Assembly: GCA_017473615.1 (NCBI GenBank)
Contig: JAFUKL010000002.1
Location: forward strand, 47,471-111,470
Direction of reading: 5' to 3'
Origin: Muribaculaceae bacterium
GTDB lineage: Bacteria; Bacteroidota; Bacteroidia; Bacteroidales; Muribaculaceae
Length of the DNA stretch: 64,000 nt
The position numbers and the translations under genes are program-made. Under the pieces are notes generated by a model. The model did no database searches and was not told where the DNA came from. It worked only from the letters and a program-made list of their open reading frames with translations. Positions 7,791-16,441 of the stretch are shown piece after piece. Numbering within the stretch: position 1 is the first letter of the stretch; every line of letters begins with the position of its first letter.

Positions 7791-9473
7791 ATGAAGAATA
7801 GATTGAAATCGACAATTGTGATTGTACTCTTGTGTTTGTGTGCGGCATCTTTTGTTAATAGCTCGACACCAAAGAAAGACACTGAAATAATAAGGAATCT
7901 TGATATATTCAATAGTCTGTATAAAGAATTGAATACTTTTTATGTGGACACATTGGATGCCAAGAAAAATATTGAGACTGCTATCAGAGCAATGCTTAAT
8001 GATGTGGATCCTTATACCGAATATGTTCCCGAAGAGAATCAAGATGATTACCGTACGATGTCGACCGGTGAATATGGAGGCATAGGTTCCGGTATTATCT
8101 ACCGTGATAGTGCTACCTATTTTTCTGAACCTTATGAGGGGAGTCCTGCTGCGAAAGCCGGGATACGCATAGGTGATAAAATCGTGAAAATAGACGGTGA
8201 CAGTGTGGCGGGATTGTCTAACAGTAAAGTGAGCGAACTGTTGCGCGGACAACAGAATACTGTAGTAAAGGTGCAGGTGGAACGCCCTTATGTGGGACTT
8301 GTCGATGTTGAGATAACGCGTAAGAAGATTAAGGTTCCTACAGTGCCTTATTATGGTGTACAGCGCGGAAATTTGGGATATATATCGTTAACGGCTTTTC
8401 AGCAGCGCTCGGCTCAGGAAGTCAAGGAGGCATTGGTTGCTTTAAAGAAGAATCCTGATGTGAAAGCTATTGTGTTGGATTTGCGTGGCAATGGAGGTGG
8501 TTTGCTTGAATGTGCCGTGCAAATTGTAGGAATGTTTGTTCCCAAAGGTACTGAAGTTTTGAGTCAAAAAGGACGAGTAAAGCAGAATACAAAAGTGTAT
8601 AAAACCACGCAAGAGCCTATTGTGCCGGATTTGCCACTTGTGGTGCTGATGGACGGTTCTTCGGCATCTTCTTCGGAGATTGTGGCGGGGGCTTTGCAGG
8701 ATCTTGACCGTGCGGTAATTGTCGGCAATCGTTCTTATGGAAAAGGGTTGGTACAGACTTCACGCCCTCTCCCTTATGGCGGCTTACTGCATGTGACGAT
8801 AGCGAAATATTATATTCCGAGCGGCAGGCTTATTCAGGCAATAGACTACTCGCATCGTAATCCCGACGGTACAGTGGCGCGAATACCGGATAGTCTTACC
8901 AATGTGTTTCACACAGCCAATGGCAGGGAAGTGCGAGATGGTGGCGGTATCACCCCCGATATAAAAGTCGAGTATTCCAAGGTAAACCGTTTGTCTTACA
9001 ATATCGTGCAGGACTTTTGGGCTTTTGATTTTGCTACTAAGTATGCACATGAGAACGATACGATAGTCCCTGTTGAAGATTTTGTTATTTCTGATAGTAT
9101 TTATAATAGTTTTAAAAAATTTATAGACCCGTCTAAGTTACATTACGACAAAGTTTGTGAGGATGGGTTGAAACAATTGCGTGAGGTGGCTGAAGTTGAA
9201 GGGTATATGAATGATTCGACAAAAGCAGTGTTTAACCGTCTGGACGGTCTGTTGAAACATGACTTGAATCATGATTTGGACACCCATCGAGAGATAATAT
9301 CTCAGATAATGGCAATAGAGATAGTGAAACGCTATTATTTCCAGCGTGGCGTGTGTATACAGGAATTGAAAAATGACCCGGCAATGGATGCGGTGGTTAA
9401 ACTATTCTCTCAAGAAGGAGAGTATGAGAGGATACTTAATCCTGACGGTGTAAATAAGCACCGTAAAAAGTAA
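7791..9473 (+). CDS. C-terminal processing peptidase, S41 family
   Basis: A 560-aa serine protease of the Tsp/CtpA type. It has an N-terminal signal sequence (MKNRLKSTIVIVLLCLCAAS), a PDZ domain at about residues 90-165 (GEYGGIGSGI, AAKAGIRIGDKIVKIDG) and the S41 catalytic core. LRGNGGG is at 232-238, the nucleophile lies in GSSASSSEI (Ser293 as the central serine), and the general base is Lys318 in SYGKGL. A helical C-terminal extension of ~150 residues follows, usual for Bacteroidetes. It probably degrades or trims envelope proteins in the periplasm. It is monocistronic here, ending before a bidirectional terminator. Confidence 0.94.
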   Translation: MKNRLKSTIVIVLLCLCAASFVNSSTPKKDTEIIRNLDIFNSLYKELNTFYVDTLDAKKNIETAIRAMLNDVDPYTEYVPEENQDDYRTMSTGEYGGIGSGIIYRDSATYFSEPYEGSPAAKAGIRIGDKIVKIDGDSVAGLSNSKVSELLRGQQNTVVKVQVERPYVGLVDVEITRKKIKVPTVPYYGVQRGNLGYISLTAFQQRSAQEVKEALVALKKNPDVKAIVLDLRGNGGGLLECAVQIVGMFVPKGTEVLSQKGRVKQNTKVYKTTQEPIVPDLPLVVLMDGSSASSSEIVAGALQDLDRAVIVGNRSYGKGLVQTSRPLPYGGLLHVTIAKYYIPSGRLIQAIDYSHRNPDGTVARIPDSLTNVFHTANGREVRDGGGITPDIKVEYSKVNRLSYNIVQDFWAFDFATKYAHENDTIVPVEDFVISDSIYNSFKKFIDPSKLHYDKVCEDGLKQLREVAEVEGYMNDSTKAVFNRLDGLLKHDLNHDLDTHREIISQIMAIEIVKRYYFQRGVCIQELKNDPAMDAVVKLFSQEGEYERILNPDGVNKHRKK

Positions 9474-9530
9474 ATACTGCTTTAAGGACGGTGTGTAGAA
9501 TTACAATCGTATCGATTTACACAAAACTAA

Positions 9531-9574
9531 AAGGAGCTGAGCCAAAAAAATAAATTTGACGCAGCTCCTTGTTT
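9531..9574. terminator. Bidirectional terminator between converging genes
   Basis: AAGGAGCTG (9531-9539) pairs perfectly with CAGCTCCTT (9562-9570). The stem is followed by TTGTTT on the plus strand and by TTTAGTTTTG on the minus strand. It separates the S41 peptidase from the converging symporter gene. Confidence 0.75.
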
Positions 9575-9593
9575 ATATAGGAAGATAGGATTG

Positions 9594-10952
9594 TTAATCC
9601 TGATTGTTCTTGTTGAAATAGATCTTCATCTCCCGCTTTACTTGAGGGGAAAGACGGAATAATACATACATAGTAGGTATAGCCATTAAGGCAAAAGCCA
9701 AATCCATGATGCTTACCACCAAGTCAAGTGATATTACGCAAGCTACTACAATCATAAATAAGTAGAAATAGTCGTAGTATTTACCGTTCTTGTAGCCAAA
9801 TAAATAACCGGCACATTGTGTTCCGTAATATGAATAGGAGAACATTGTGGTAACGGCAAAGATGAATACTATTACCATTAATGCGTATTTTCCCCAACCC
9901 GGTAACATTGTTTCAAACGAATTAAGGGCTATGTAGAGACCTTTAATACCCTCAACTTCTATAGGTGATACTTGCATCGCCATAAGTATGGGTATTGCTG
10001 TGAGTGTACACACCAATCCGGAGTCTATCGCAGGTCCTATCATTGCAACAAGTCCTTCCTTTATGGGAGAGGTGTTGCGAGATGCTCCGTGCATAAGAGA
10101 CGCAGTACCCACGCCCGCTTCGTTTACATACATGGCGCGACGTGCTCCGGTAATTGCGATGAAAGCTAAAGCTCCAAATCCGGCTTTGAAATTGAAAGCT
10201 TCGCTTATAATGTTATGTAGAACCTTAGGCAGCAATTGTATGTTCATGATAATGATGATGAATACAAGCATAAAGTATAGTCCTACCATAACGGGTACAA
10301 CCTTGGTGGCAATCTTGGATATGCGGGTGATGCCGCCGAGTACCACAACCGATACGCATGCGCCCATGATGATACCGGTTATCAGTCTGAACTTAAACGT
10401 GTCAGGTGCATCAAGAACGGTGATGAACGACTCGGTAAGTTGGTTTGCTTGCATAAAACACAATGTTCCAATCATTCCAAAGAATGCAAAAAATATAGCC
10501 ATAGGCTTGTATTTCTTACCAAGACCTTCGGTCAGCATATACATGGGACCGCCGTGAACATTTCCTTGTTTATCTTTGCCTTTATACATAATGGCAAGTG
10601 TTCCCTCAAAAAATTTTGTTGCCATACCGAGTAAAGCACTGACCCACATCCAAAAAATAGCACCGGCACCACCGATAGATATGGCAATGGCAACACCGGC
10701 GATATTGCCCATTCCTACCGTAGAGCAAATGCTGCTCATCAGAGCTTGGAATGAACTTATTTGTCCCTCACCATTAGGCGTTTTTGTGCGTAGGGCTTTT
10801 ATTGACCAGTTCAAACGTCGCAAAGGAATTGCGCCCGAGTAGATAAATAAAAATAAACCTCCTCCGATTAACCATATAAAAAGGGGATAACCGCAAATGA
10901 AATCGCTTACAGTTACGATTCCATTACCTAAAACATCTAAAATTCTTGTCAC
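9594..10952 (-). CDS. Alanine/glycine:cation symporter (AGCS family)
   Basis: A 452-aa inner-membrane carrier with about ten to eleven hydrophobic segments, importing alanine or glycine with Na+ (or H+). AGCS landmarks are the first segment PLFIWLIGGGLFLFIYSG, then SSICSTVGMGNIAGVA, which belongs to the substrate/cation site, and the signature HGGPMYMLTEGLGKKYKP. ITGARRAMYVNEAGVGTASLMHGAS is also diagnostic of the family. There is no operon partner. The exact substrate cannot be read from sequence. Confidence 0.94.
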   Translation of the reverse strand: MTRILDVLGNGIVTVSDFICGYPLFIWLIGGGLFLFIYSGAIPLRRLNWSIKALRTKTPNGEGQISSFQALMSSICSTVGMGNIAGVAIAISIGGAGAIFWMWVSALLGMATKFFEGTLAIMYKGKDKQGNVHGGPMYMLTEGLGKKYKPMAIFFAFFGMIGTLCFMQANQLTESFITVLDAPDTFKFRLITGIIMGACVSVVVLGGITRISKIATKVVPVMVGLYFMLVFIIIIMNIQLLPKVLHNIISEAFNFKAGFGALAFIAITGARRAMYVNEAGVGTASLMHGASRNTSPIKEGLVAMIGPAIDSGLVCTLTAIPILMAMQVSPIEVEGIKGLYIALNSFETMLPGWGKYALMVIVFIFAVTTMFSYSYYGTQCAGYLFGYKNGKYYDYFYLFMIVVACVISLDLVVSIMDLAFALMAIPTMYVLFRLSPQVKREMKIYFNKNNQD

Positions 10953-10992
10953 GAAAATAAATTTAAAACTTAATTCTATAATTATTAAGGTG

Positions 10993-11000
10993 CAAAGGTA
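10993..11000 (-). promoter_or_regulatory. -7 element of the AGCS symporter promoter
   Basis: TACCTTTG on the minus strand, 40 bp upstream of the ATG. I see no clear TTG at the -33 spacing, so the upstream element is weak. Confidence 0.55.
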
Positions 11001-11096
11001 GTGTAAATAAGGAAGAAAATAAAATTAGTTAAGTCTTTTTTGTGACTATTTGCGTATTAACATACTTGAATGGAGGCTCTATTGCGGAAAAAGTGC

Positions 11097-11104
11097 TATC
11101 TTTG
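11097..11104 (+). promoter_or_regulatory. -7 element of the aroA promoter
   Basis: A perfect TATCTTTG lies 7 bp before the ATG at 11112. It implies a leaderless or nearly leaderless transcript and rules out the upstream in-frame start at 11070. No good -33 element is visible. Confidence 0.6.
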
Positions 11105-11111
11105 TGCTAAT

Positions 11112-12350
11112 ATGGATTACAGGATTATTGCACCCGAAAGGGTTGTCGGAGATATAGACCTGCCAGCATCAAAGAGTATCAGCAACAGGGCTTTGATAAT
11201 AAATGCATTGGCGGGAGGTGGTTCTTTTATATCAAATGTGGCTAATTGCGATGATACCGATGCTATGGTGTCGGCGTTGAGCGAAGATGCTGCCGATTAT
11301 GTCAATATAGGGGCTGCCGGTACGGCAATGCGTTTTCTTACAGCATATTTTGCCGTACAGGGAAATCGTTCTGTTTTGCTTGACGGCAGTGAGCGAATGC
11401 GGCATAGACCAATAGGTGTCCTTGTCAATGCGTTGCGTTCTTGTGGTGCTTGTATCGAGTATGAGTGCGAAGAAGGATTTCCTCCGTTGAGGATAACAGG
11501 TGGAGTGTTGAGTTCTCATGAGATTACTGTTTCCGGAAATGTAAGTTCGCAATATATATCGGCATTACTTATGATAGCACCTCTTATAGATGGAATGGAA
11601 CGTGTGAAGTTGACCGATAATGTTATTTCTCGTCCATATATCGATATGACGTTGTCATTGATGGCGCAGTTCGGAGTGAAAACCCATTGGGATGGTAATG
11701 ATGTAGTGATAGAGAAGAGTACGGGCTATAAAAAAGTTGATTTTACCGTAGAAAATGATTGGACGGCTGCATCATATTGGTTTCAGATACAGTCATTGCT
11801 CTGTGAATCGCAAATAACGTTATGCGGTTTGTTTGCCGATAGCTCACAAGGAGACTCGGCTGTAGCCCGATTATTTGAGCCTTTTGGGGTACGGTGTCTG
11901 CGTATAGGAAATGATCTCGGATTGTGCAGTGATAAAGCCGCTTTGCATGATTTTGTGGAAATGAATTTGATAGAGAACCCGGATTTGGCACAGACTATTG
12001 TTGTCACAGCTTGTCTTTTGGAGCGTCCTTTCCATATTACAGGACTGCAAACATTAAAGATAAAAGAGACCGACCGAATCGAGGCTCTTCGTTCGCAGTT
12101 GCTCAAGTTGGGATATGTAATAACAGTAGGAGAGGACTTGTCGCTTTCTTGGGATGGAACAAAATGTGATGTCGATGAATGTATTATGATAGAAACGTTT
12201 GAAGATCATCGCATGGCAATGGCTTTTGCTCCGGCGGCAATAAAGTTCCCGGGTATAATAATAAAAAATGCAGAAGTTGTAAGCAAGTCTTATCCTGATT
12301 ATTGGAATCATTTGAGAAATGCAGGGTTTAAATTGGAGGAAGTTAAATGA
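11112..12350 (+). CDS. aroA: 3-phosphoshikimate 1-carboxyvinyltransferase (EPSP synthase)
   Basis: Cytoplasmic shikimate-pathway enzyme joining shikimate-3-phosphate and PEP to give EPSP. From the ATG at 11112 it is 412 aa. Motifs in order are LPASKSISNRALI (phosphate-binding Lys), GAAGTAMRFLTAYFAV, the ERMRHRPIGVL segment, SSQYISALL, NDWTAASYW (catalytic Asp region) and KETDRIEAL. The protein is slightly shorter than the ~427-aa E. coli enzyme and follows the compact Bacteroidetes form. An ATG at 11070 reached by frame extension would put the promoter inside the gene, so I rejected it. Its stop overlaps the next gene by 4 bp (ATGA). Confidence 0.95.
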   Translation: MDYRIIAPERVVGDIDLPASKSISNRALIINALAGGGSFISNVANCDDTDAMVSALSEDAADYVNIGAAGTAMRFLTAYFAVQGNRSVLLDGSERMRHRPIGVLVNALRSCGACIEYECEEGFPPLRITGGVLSSHEITVSGNVSSQYISALLMIAPLIDGMERVKLTDNVISRPYIDMTLSLMAQFGVKTHWDGNDVVIEKSTGYKKVDFTVENDWTAASYWFQIQSLLCESQITLCGLFADSSQGDSAVARLFEPFGVRCLRIGNDLGLCSDKAALHDFVEMNLIENPDLAQTIVVTACLLERPFHITGLQTLKIKETDRIEALRSQLLKLGYVITVGEDLSLSWDGTKCDVDECIMIETFEDHRMAMAFAPAAIKFPGIIIKNAEVVSKSYPDYWNHLRNAGFKLEEVK

Positions 12351-12775
12351 CAGGAGCATTTATTATATTGCTTGCAACCGTGGTGACAGGTGTTGTGCTT
12401 TATGTTCAGCATCGTTATGAAATGCGAAAAAAAAGTGACTCGGATGAAGTGGAGGAGGTTGTTCGTCCTGAAGGATGTTGCGGTATGCATGAAGTGTGCG
12501 AAAAGGATTCACTTCTGTCCGGCGTAAGCGGCAGCATTGAGTATTATGAAGATGAAGAGCTTGATGCTTACAAAGGTATGCAGGCAGATGAATATACAGA
12601 GGAGCAGATAGAGCAATTCAGGGATGTGCTGTATACGCTGCGCCGTGAGGAAGTTGCCGGGTGGGCGCGTTCAATACAGTTGCGTGAGATTACGCTTCCG
12701 TCTATAATACAAGATGAACTGCTTATGATTATATCGGAAATGCGTGATGGCGGATTAAATGTTCAGCTTAGATAA
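12347..12775 (+). CDS. Single-pass membrane protein with a CCGxHxxC motif, unknown
   Basis: This 142-aa protein has one N-terminal membrane segment (residues 3-20) followed by a charged, cytoplasm-facing body. It contains EGCCGMHEVCEK (Cys44, Cys45, His48, Cys51), a compact cluster able to bind a metal. Further on are an acidic stretch EYYEDEELDAYKG and a helical C-terminal part LYTLRREEVAGWARSIQLREITLPSIIQ. I know no assigned function. It overlaps aroA by 4 bp and is followed after 11 bp by a metal-type ABC permease. A role near metal handling is therefore possible but only inferred. Confidence 0.75.
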   Translation: MTGAFIILLATVVTGVVLYVQHRYEMRKKSDSDEVEEVVRPEGCCGMHEVCEKDSLLSGVSGSIEYYEDEELDAYKGMQADEYTEEQIEQFRDVLYTLRREEVAGWARSIQLREITLPSIIQDELLMIISEMRDGGLNVQLR

Positions 12776-12786
12776 ATAAGTCAAAA

Positions 12787-13587
12787 ATGGAGATTTTTCA
12801 ATATACTTTTTTTCAGAATGCATTGTTAGGTGTGGTTATAGTAAGTGTGATGTCGGCAATGATAGGCACTTATATCATCACCCGCCGCTTGATGTTTATT
12901 ACGGGTGGTGTTACGCATGCTTGTTTCGGTGGTTTGGGTATTGGGTATTATCTTGGTCTGTCTCCGGTGGTAATGGCTGGAATATTTGCGGTTTTGTCCT
13001 CTTTGGGAGTGGAATGGCTCACTGTTAAGCATCGGGTCAGAGAGGATTCGGCTATATCGGTTATGTGGGCTTTGGGAATGGCTGTGGGTACACTGTTTAT
13101 CTTCTTGACCCCGGGATATGTACCGGAACTCAATTCTTTCCTGTTCGGTAACATACTTACTATCACAAAGGGTGATTTGCTGGCATTCGCAATATTCACA
13201 GTTATATTTGTGATATTCTTCTTCTCTTGTTACCGTCTTATCGTGTCATGTGCGTTTGACCGTGATTTCGCCCGTACAATGGGGCAACCGGTCACTCTCA
13301 TTAATACAATAATGACAGTGGCTATTGCAGTGTGCGTGGTACTTACTATACGATTGATAGGTATAATGCTGTTGATGTCATTGCTCTCGATGCCGCAAAT
13401 GGTAGCGGAGGTGTTTACAAACCGTTTGAAACCTATGATAGCCGTTTCGGTTTTTGTAAGTATGGTCTGTTCGGTCTTAGGGTTGATTTTTTCATACGTA
13501 CTTGGAGTGCCGGCATCGGCTATGATAGTGCTTTCACTTGTCGTGGCGTATGTGGCTGCAAGGGTGATAAAGAAATGTAATAATTAG
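12787..13587 (+). CDS. Metal ABC transporter permease (ABC-3/ZnuB-MntB type)
   Basis: A 266-aa inner-membrane permease with seven to nine hydrophobic segments. Family landmarks are the FFQNALLGVVIVSVMSAMIGTYIITRR start, GGVTHACFGGLGIGYYLG, DRDFARTMGQPV (the coupling loop) and the LIGIMLLMSLLSMPQMVAE segment. Such permeases import Zn2+, Mn2+ or Fe2+ together with an ATPase and a binding protein, but neither is encoded next to it. The partners must lie elsewhere, or the locus has been split. Metal specificity is not visible. Confidence 0.88.
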   Translation: MEIFQYTFFQNALLGVVIVSVMSAMIGTYIITRRLMFITGGVTHACFGGLGIGYYLGLSPVVMAGIFAVLSSLGVEWLTVKHRVREDSAISVMWALGMAVGTLFIFLTPGYVPELNSFLFGNILTITKGDLLAFAIFTVIFVIFFFSCYRLIVSCAFDRDFARTMGQPVTLINTIMTVAIAVCVVLTIRLIGIMLLMSLLSMPQMVAEVFTNRLKPMIAVSVFVSMVCSVLGLIFSYVLGVPASAMIVLSLVVAYVAARVIKKCNN

Positions 13588-13627
13588 CATGGGCGAACGT
13601 TATATTATTGATTTAGTGTAAACTTTT

Positions 13628-16432
13628 GTGGGAGACTTGAAAAAAAATACGGTAATATTGTTTGCGGTTGTGGCGGTGATAGGTGCTTTAAATTCGTGCA
13701 GCACCAAGAAGAACACAGCCGGTTCCCGCATGTGGCATGCTTTCAATACGCGCTATAATGTGTATTATAATGGCGAGACGCACTACAAGGAACAGATACA
13801 GGAATTGGAGAATAAGTATGAAGATAATTTCTCCCAGTTGCTGTTTATGCATCCTGCCGAGGCTTATTCAAATCCTAAAGCGCCCCAACCGAGTGCTGAT
13901 TTTGACCGCACGATTGAAAAAATGCAAAAGGCTATTCAATTGCATTCCATTAAAAAGCGTCCCAAAAAGAAATCGGGGAAATTATCAAAGAAAGATAAGG
14001 AATGGCTCATGCGAGAGGAATATAATCCTTTTCTGCATAACGCATGGTACTTGATGGCAAAGGCACAGTACATGAAAGGAGATTTCTTGGCGTCGGCGGC
14101 TACATTTCATTATATATCGGGGCATTTCAAGTGGTTGCCCGATTTGGTGATGGATGCAAAATTGTGGGAGGTTCGTTCTTATTGTGCATTGGGCTGGCTT
14201 ACAGAGGCTGAAAATGCCTTGGCTTATATCAAGCCTGAGAAAATTACCAATAAAAAGACTAAAGAATTGTGTAATCTCGCATTTGCCGGATACTATGTGA
14301 AAAGCAAGAAGTATAAGGAAGCTGCTCCGTTCCTTGCCGCAGCGGCTAAGTCGGCTAAAGGTGCTCAAAAAGTTCGATTGCATTTCTTGTTGGGACAGAT
14401 TTATGCCGACTTGGGGGAGAAAACTCTTGCTTACAAGGCATTCAAGACGGCAGGTAGTTCCAGCGGAACAACCTACCGCACCAAGTTCAATGCAAGAATC
14501 AAGCAAAGCGAGGTATATACAGGCGATAATATAGAAAGTGAAGTGCGTGCGTTGAAACGTATGACGCGTTTTGACAGAAATAAAGAATACCTTGACCAGA
14601 TTTATTATGCCATAGGCAATTTATATCTGTCAAGGAAGGATACGGTAAATGCTATTCGCAATTATGCTTTGGCTGTTGAAAAAAGTACAAGAGGTGGAAT
14701 AGAGAAGGGTATAGCTCAATTGTCATTAGGGGGATTGTATTTTGCACAAGGAAAATATTCCGAGGCACAACCATGTTATTCAGAAGGTATTACGTTGGTT
14801 AATGAGGATTATCCTAATTATAGAGAGATGCAGCGCCGCAGTGATGTACTTGATGAATTGGCGGTTTATTCTCAAAACGTAGTGCTACAGGATTCATTGC
14901 TGAAACTGTCGGAGCTATCACCTGAGGAACAAACCAAAGTAGCTGAACGCTTGGTAGAAGAGTTGAAGAAGAAAGAAAAGGAAGAGGCTGAGGCTGCCAG
15001 AAGAGAGGAATATCTTGCCAATCAAGCTGCAGCAGGAAACGTTTTTAATAATAATGCATCGGCTCCTACTTCTTATCAGATAAATACTGATGACTCTTGG
15101 TATTTCTATAATACTGCTACAAAAAATGCCGGAAAAACCGCATTCCAAAAGGCTTGGGGCAGTAGAAAACTTGAAGATGACTGGCGCCGCCGTAATAAGA
15201 CTGTGATTGCACAGGAGATACCGGAAGAAGAACTGCCCGACGAAGAAAACAATGATATTGCATTGCAAGATTCTGTAAATGCCGATAATGAGGCAGAAAA
15301 GGAGGAATTGGCTAAGGCTGATGACCCTCATTATGTGGAATATTACTTGAAACAGATACCTAAGACGGATGAGGAAAAGCAGACAAGTAACGATGTTATT
15401 CAAGAGGGCTTGTACAATATGGGGCTTATTTTGAAAGATAAACTTGAGGATTATCCGAGTTCGGTTAAGGAATTTAATTCGTTGATGTCACGTTATCCCG
15501 ACAATGTGTACCGTCTGGATGTGTATTATAATATGTACCTCATTTATATGCGTCAGGGTGATGTGGCGATGGCTGAGAAATATAGGTCGTTAATAACTTC
15601 CGATTTTGCCGAGTCTAAGTATGGTGTGGCAATGAAAGATCCTCGTTATCTTGATAATTTGCGGGAAATGGAGGTCATACAGGAGCAATTATATGAAAAG
15701 GCTTACAATGATTATATTTCCAATAACAATAATGGCGTGCATGATGCTTATGCAAAAATGATGCGTGATTATCCTATGTCGAAGATTATTCCTAAGTTCA
15801 TGTTTATTGATGCATTATCTTATGTAACCGAGAATAATTTGGATAAGTTTAAGTCTACGCTGAAAGAAATGCTTGAGCGTTATCCCGATACGGATATGAC
15901 ACAAATGGCATCATCCATGCTGAAACAGGCAGAACAGGGCAGGAAACTTGAGAGTGGCGGAAGTAATGTGCGTGGTATTATATGGGCTACGCGTCTCACA
16001 GGCGACACAACTGCTGTAGCTGCCGATCGTGAAGTTACACCGTTTAAAGATGCTCCCGATTCTCCGCATGTGTATGTGATGGTGTATCCCACCGACAGCG
16101 TTTCAGCTAACCAATTGCTGTATGACGTGGCTCGTCATAACTTCTCACGCTTTGTCGTGAAAGATTTTGATTTGGAACAAATGACCTTTGGCCCTCTTGG
16201 ATTGTTAGTAATAAAAGGCTTTTCCAATTTTGAGGAGCTTAGCCATTATAAGCGTGTTCTTGAAGAGAATACCGAACTTGTTATACCGGAGCAGGTGCGT
16301 CAGGTTATGATAAGTGTGGACAATTTCAATCTATTGCTTAATGAGGGACGTTCTTTTGAAGAATATTTTGAGTTCCTTGAGCAGGATAATATTGAAAAGA
16401 TGGAAAGCGCTGCCGAAAGCGGAGAGTTTTAA
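13628..16432 (+). CDS. porW: T9SS-associated TPR lipoprotein PorW/SprE
   Basis: A 934-aa lipoprotein. The signal peptide ends in the lipobox ALNSC. The next residues include FNTRYNVYYNGETHYKE, a signature of the PorW/SprE family. TPR-like repeats follow at about residues 130-450, then a Lys/Glu-rich linker and a second TPR-like block from about 570 to 780. PorW/SprE is needed for type IX secretion and is reported to connect the PorKLMN motor/ring with the translocon. The start is either this GTG or a TTG at 13637; no ATG fits. It is followed after 9 bp by porX, which supports the T9SS assignment. Confidence 0.85.
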   Translation: MGDLKKNTVILFAVVAVIGALNSCSTKKNTAGSRMWHAFNTRYNVYYNGETHYKEQIQELENKYEDNFSQLLFMHPAEAYSNPKAPQPSADFDRTIEKMQKAIQLHSIKKRPKKKSGKLSKKDKEWLMREEYNPFLHNAWYLMAKAQYMKGDFLASAATFHYISGHFKWLPDLVMDAKLWEVRSYCALGWLTEAENALAYIKPEKITNKKTKELCNLAFAGYYVKSKKYKEAAPFLAAAAKSAKGAQKVRLHFLLGQIYADLGEKTLAYKAFKTAGSSSGTTYRTKFNARIKQSEVYTGDNIESEVRALKRMTRFDRNKEYLDQIYYAIGNLYLSRKDTVNAIRNYALAVEKSTRGGIEKGIAQLSLGGLYFAQGKYSEAQPCYSEGITLVNEDYPNYREMQRRSDVLDELAVYSQNVVLQDSLLKLSELSPEEQTKVAERLVEELKKKEKEEAEAARREEYLANQAAAGNVFNNNASAPTSYQINTDDSWYFYNTATKNAGKTAFQKAWGSRKLEDDWRRRNKTVIAQEIPEEELPDEENNDIALQDSVNADNEAEKEELAKADDPHYVEYYLKQIPKTDEEKQTSNDVIQEGLYNMGLILKDKLEDYPSSVKEFNSLMSRYPDNVYRLDVYYNMYLIYMRQGDVAMAEKYRSLITSDFAESKYGVAMKDPRYLDNLREMEVIQEQLYEKAYNDYISNNNNGVHDAYAKMMRDYPMSKIIPKFMFIDALSYVTENNLDKFKSTLKEMLERYPDTDMTQMASSMLKQAEQGRKLESGGSNVRGIIWATRLTGDTTAVAADREVTPFKDAPDSPHVYVMVYPTDSVSANQLLYDVARHNFSRFVVKDFDLEQMTFGPLGLLVIKGFSNFEELSHYKRVLEENTELVIPEQVRQVMISVDNFNLLLNEGRSFEEYFEFLEQDNIEKMESAAESGEF

Positions 16433-16441
16433 AAAAATGGA

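Noticed and set aside
7611-8252. 213-codon minus-strand open frame over the S41 peptidase start
   Set aside because: Antisense shadow that overlaps the tRNA-Asn end and promoter; composition unlike a real protein.
9988-10557. 189-codon plus-strand open frame inside the AGCS gene
   Set aside because: It is the antisense shadow of a strongly conserved transporter, with no promoter or homology of its own.
11070-11111. N-terminal extension of aroA from an upstream in-frame ATG
   Set aside because: The extension covers a perfect -7 promoter box (11097-11104) and is not part of the EPSP synthase family; the ATG at 11112 gives the normal N terminus.
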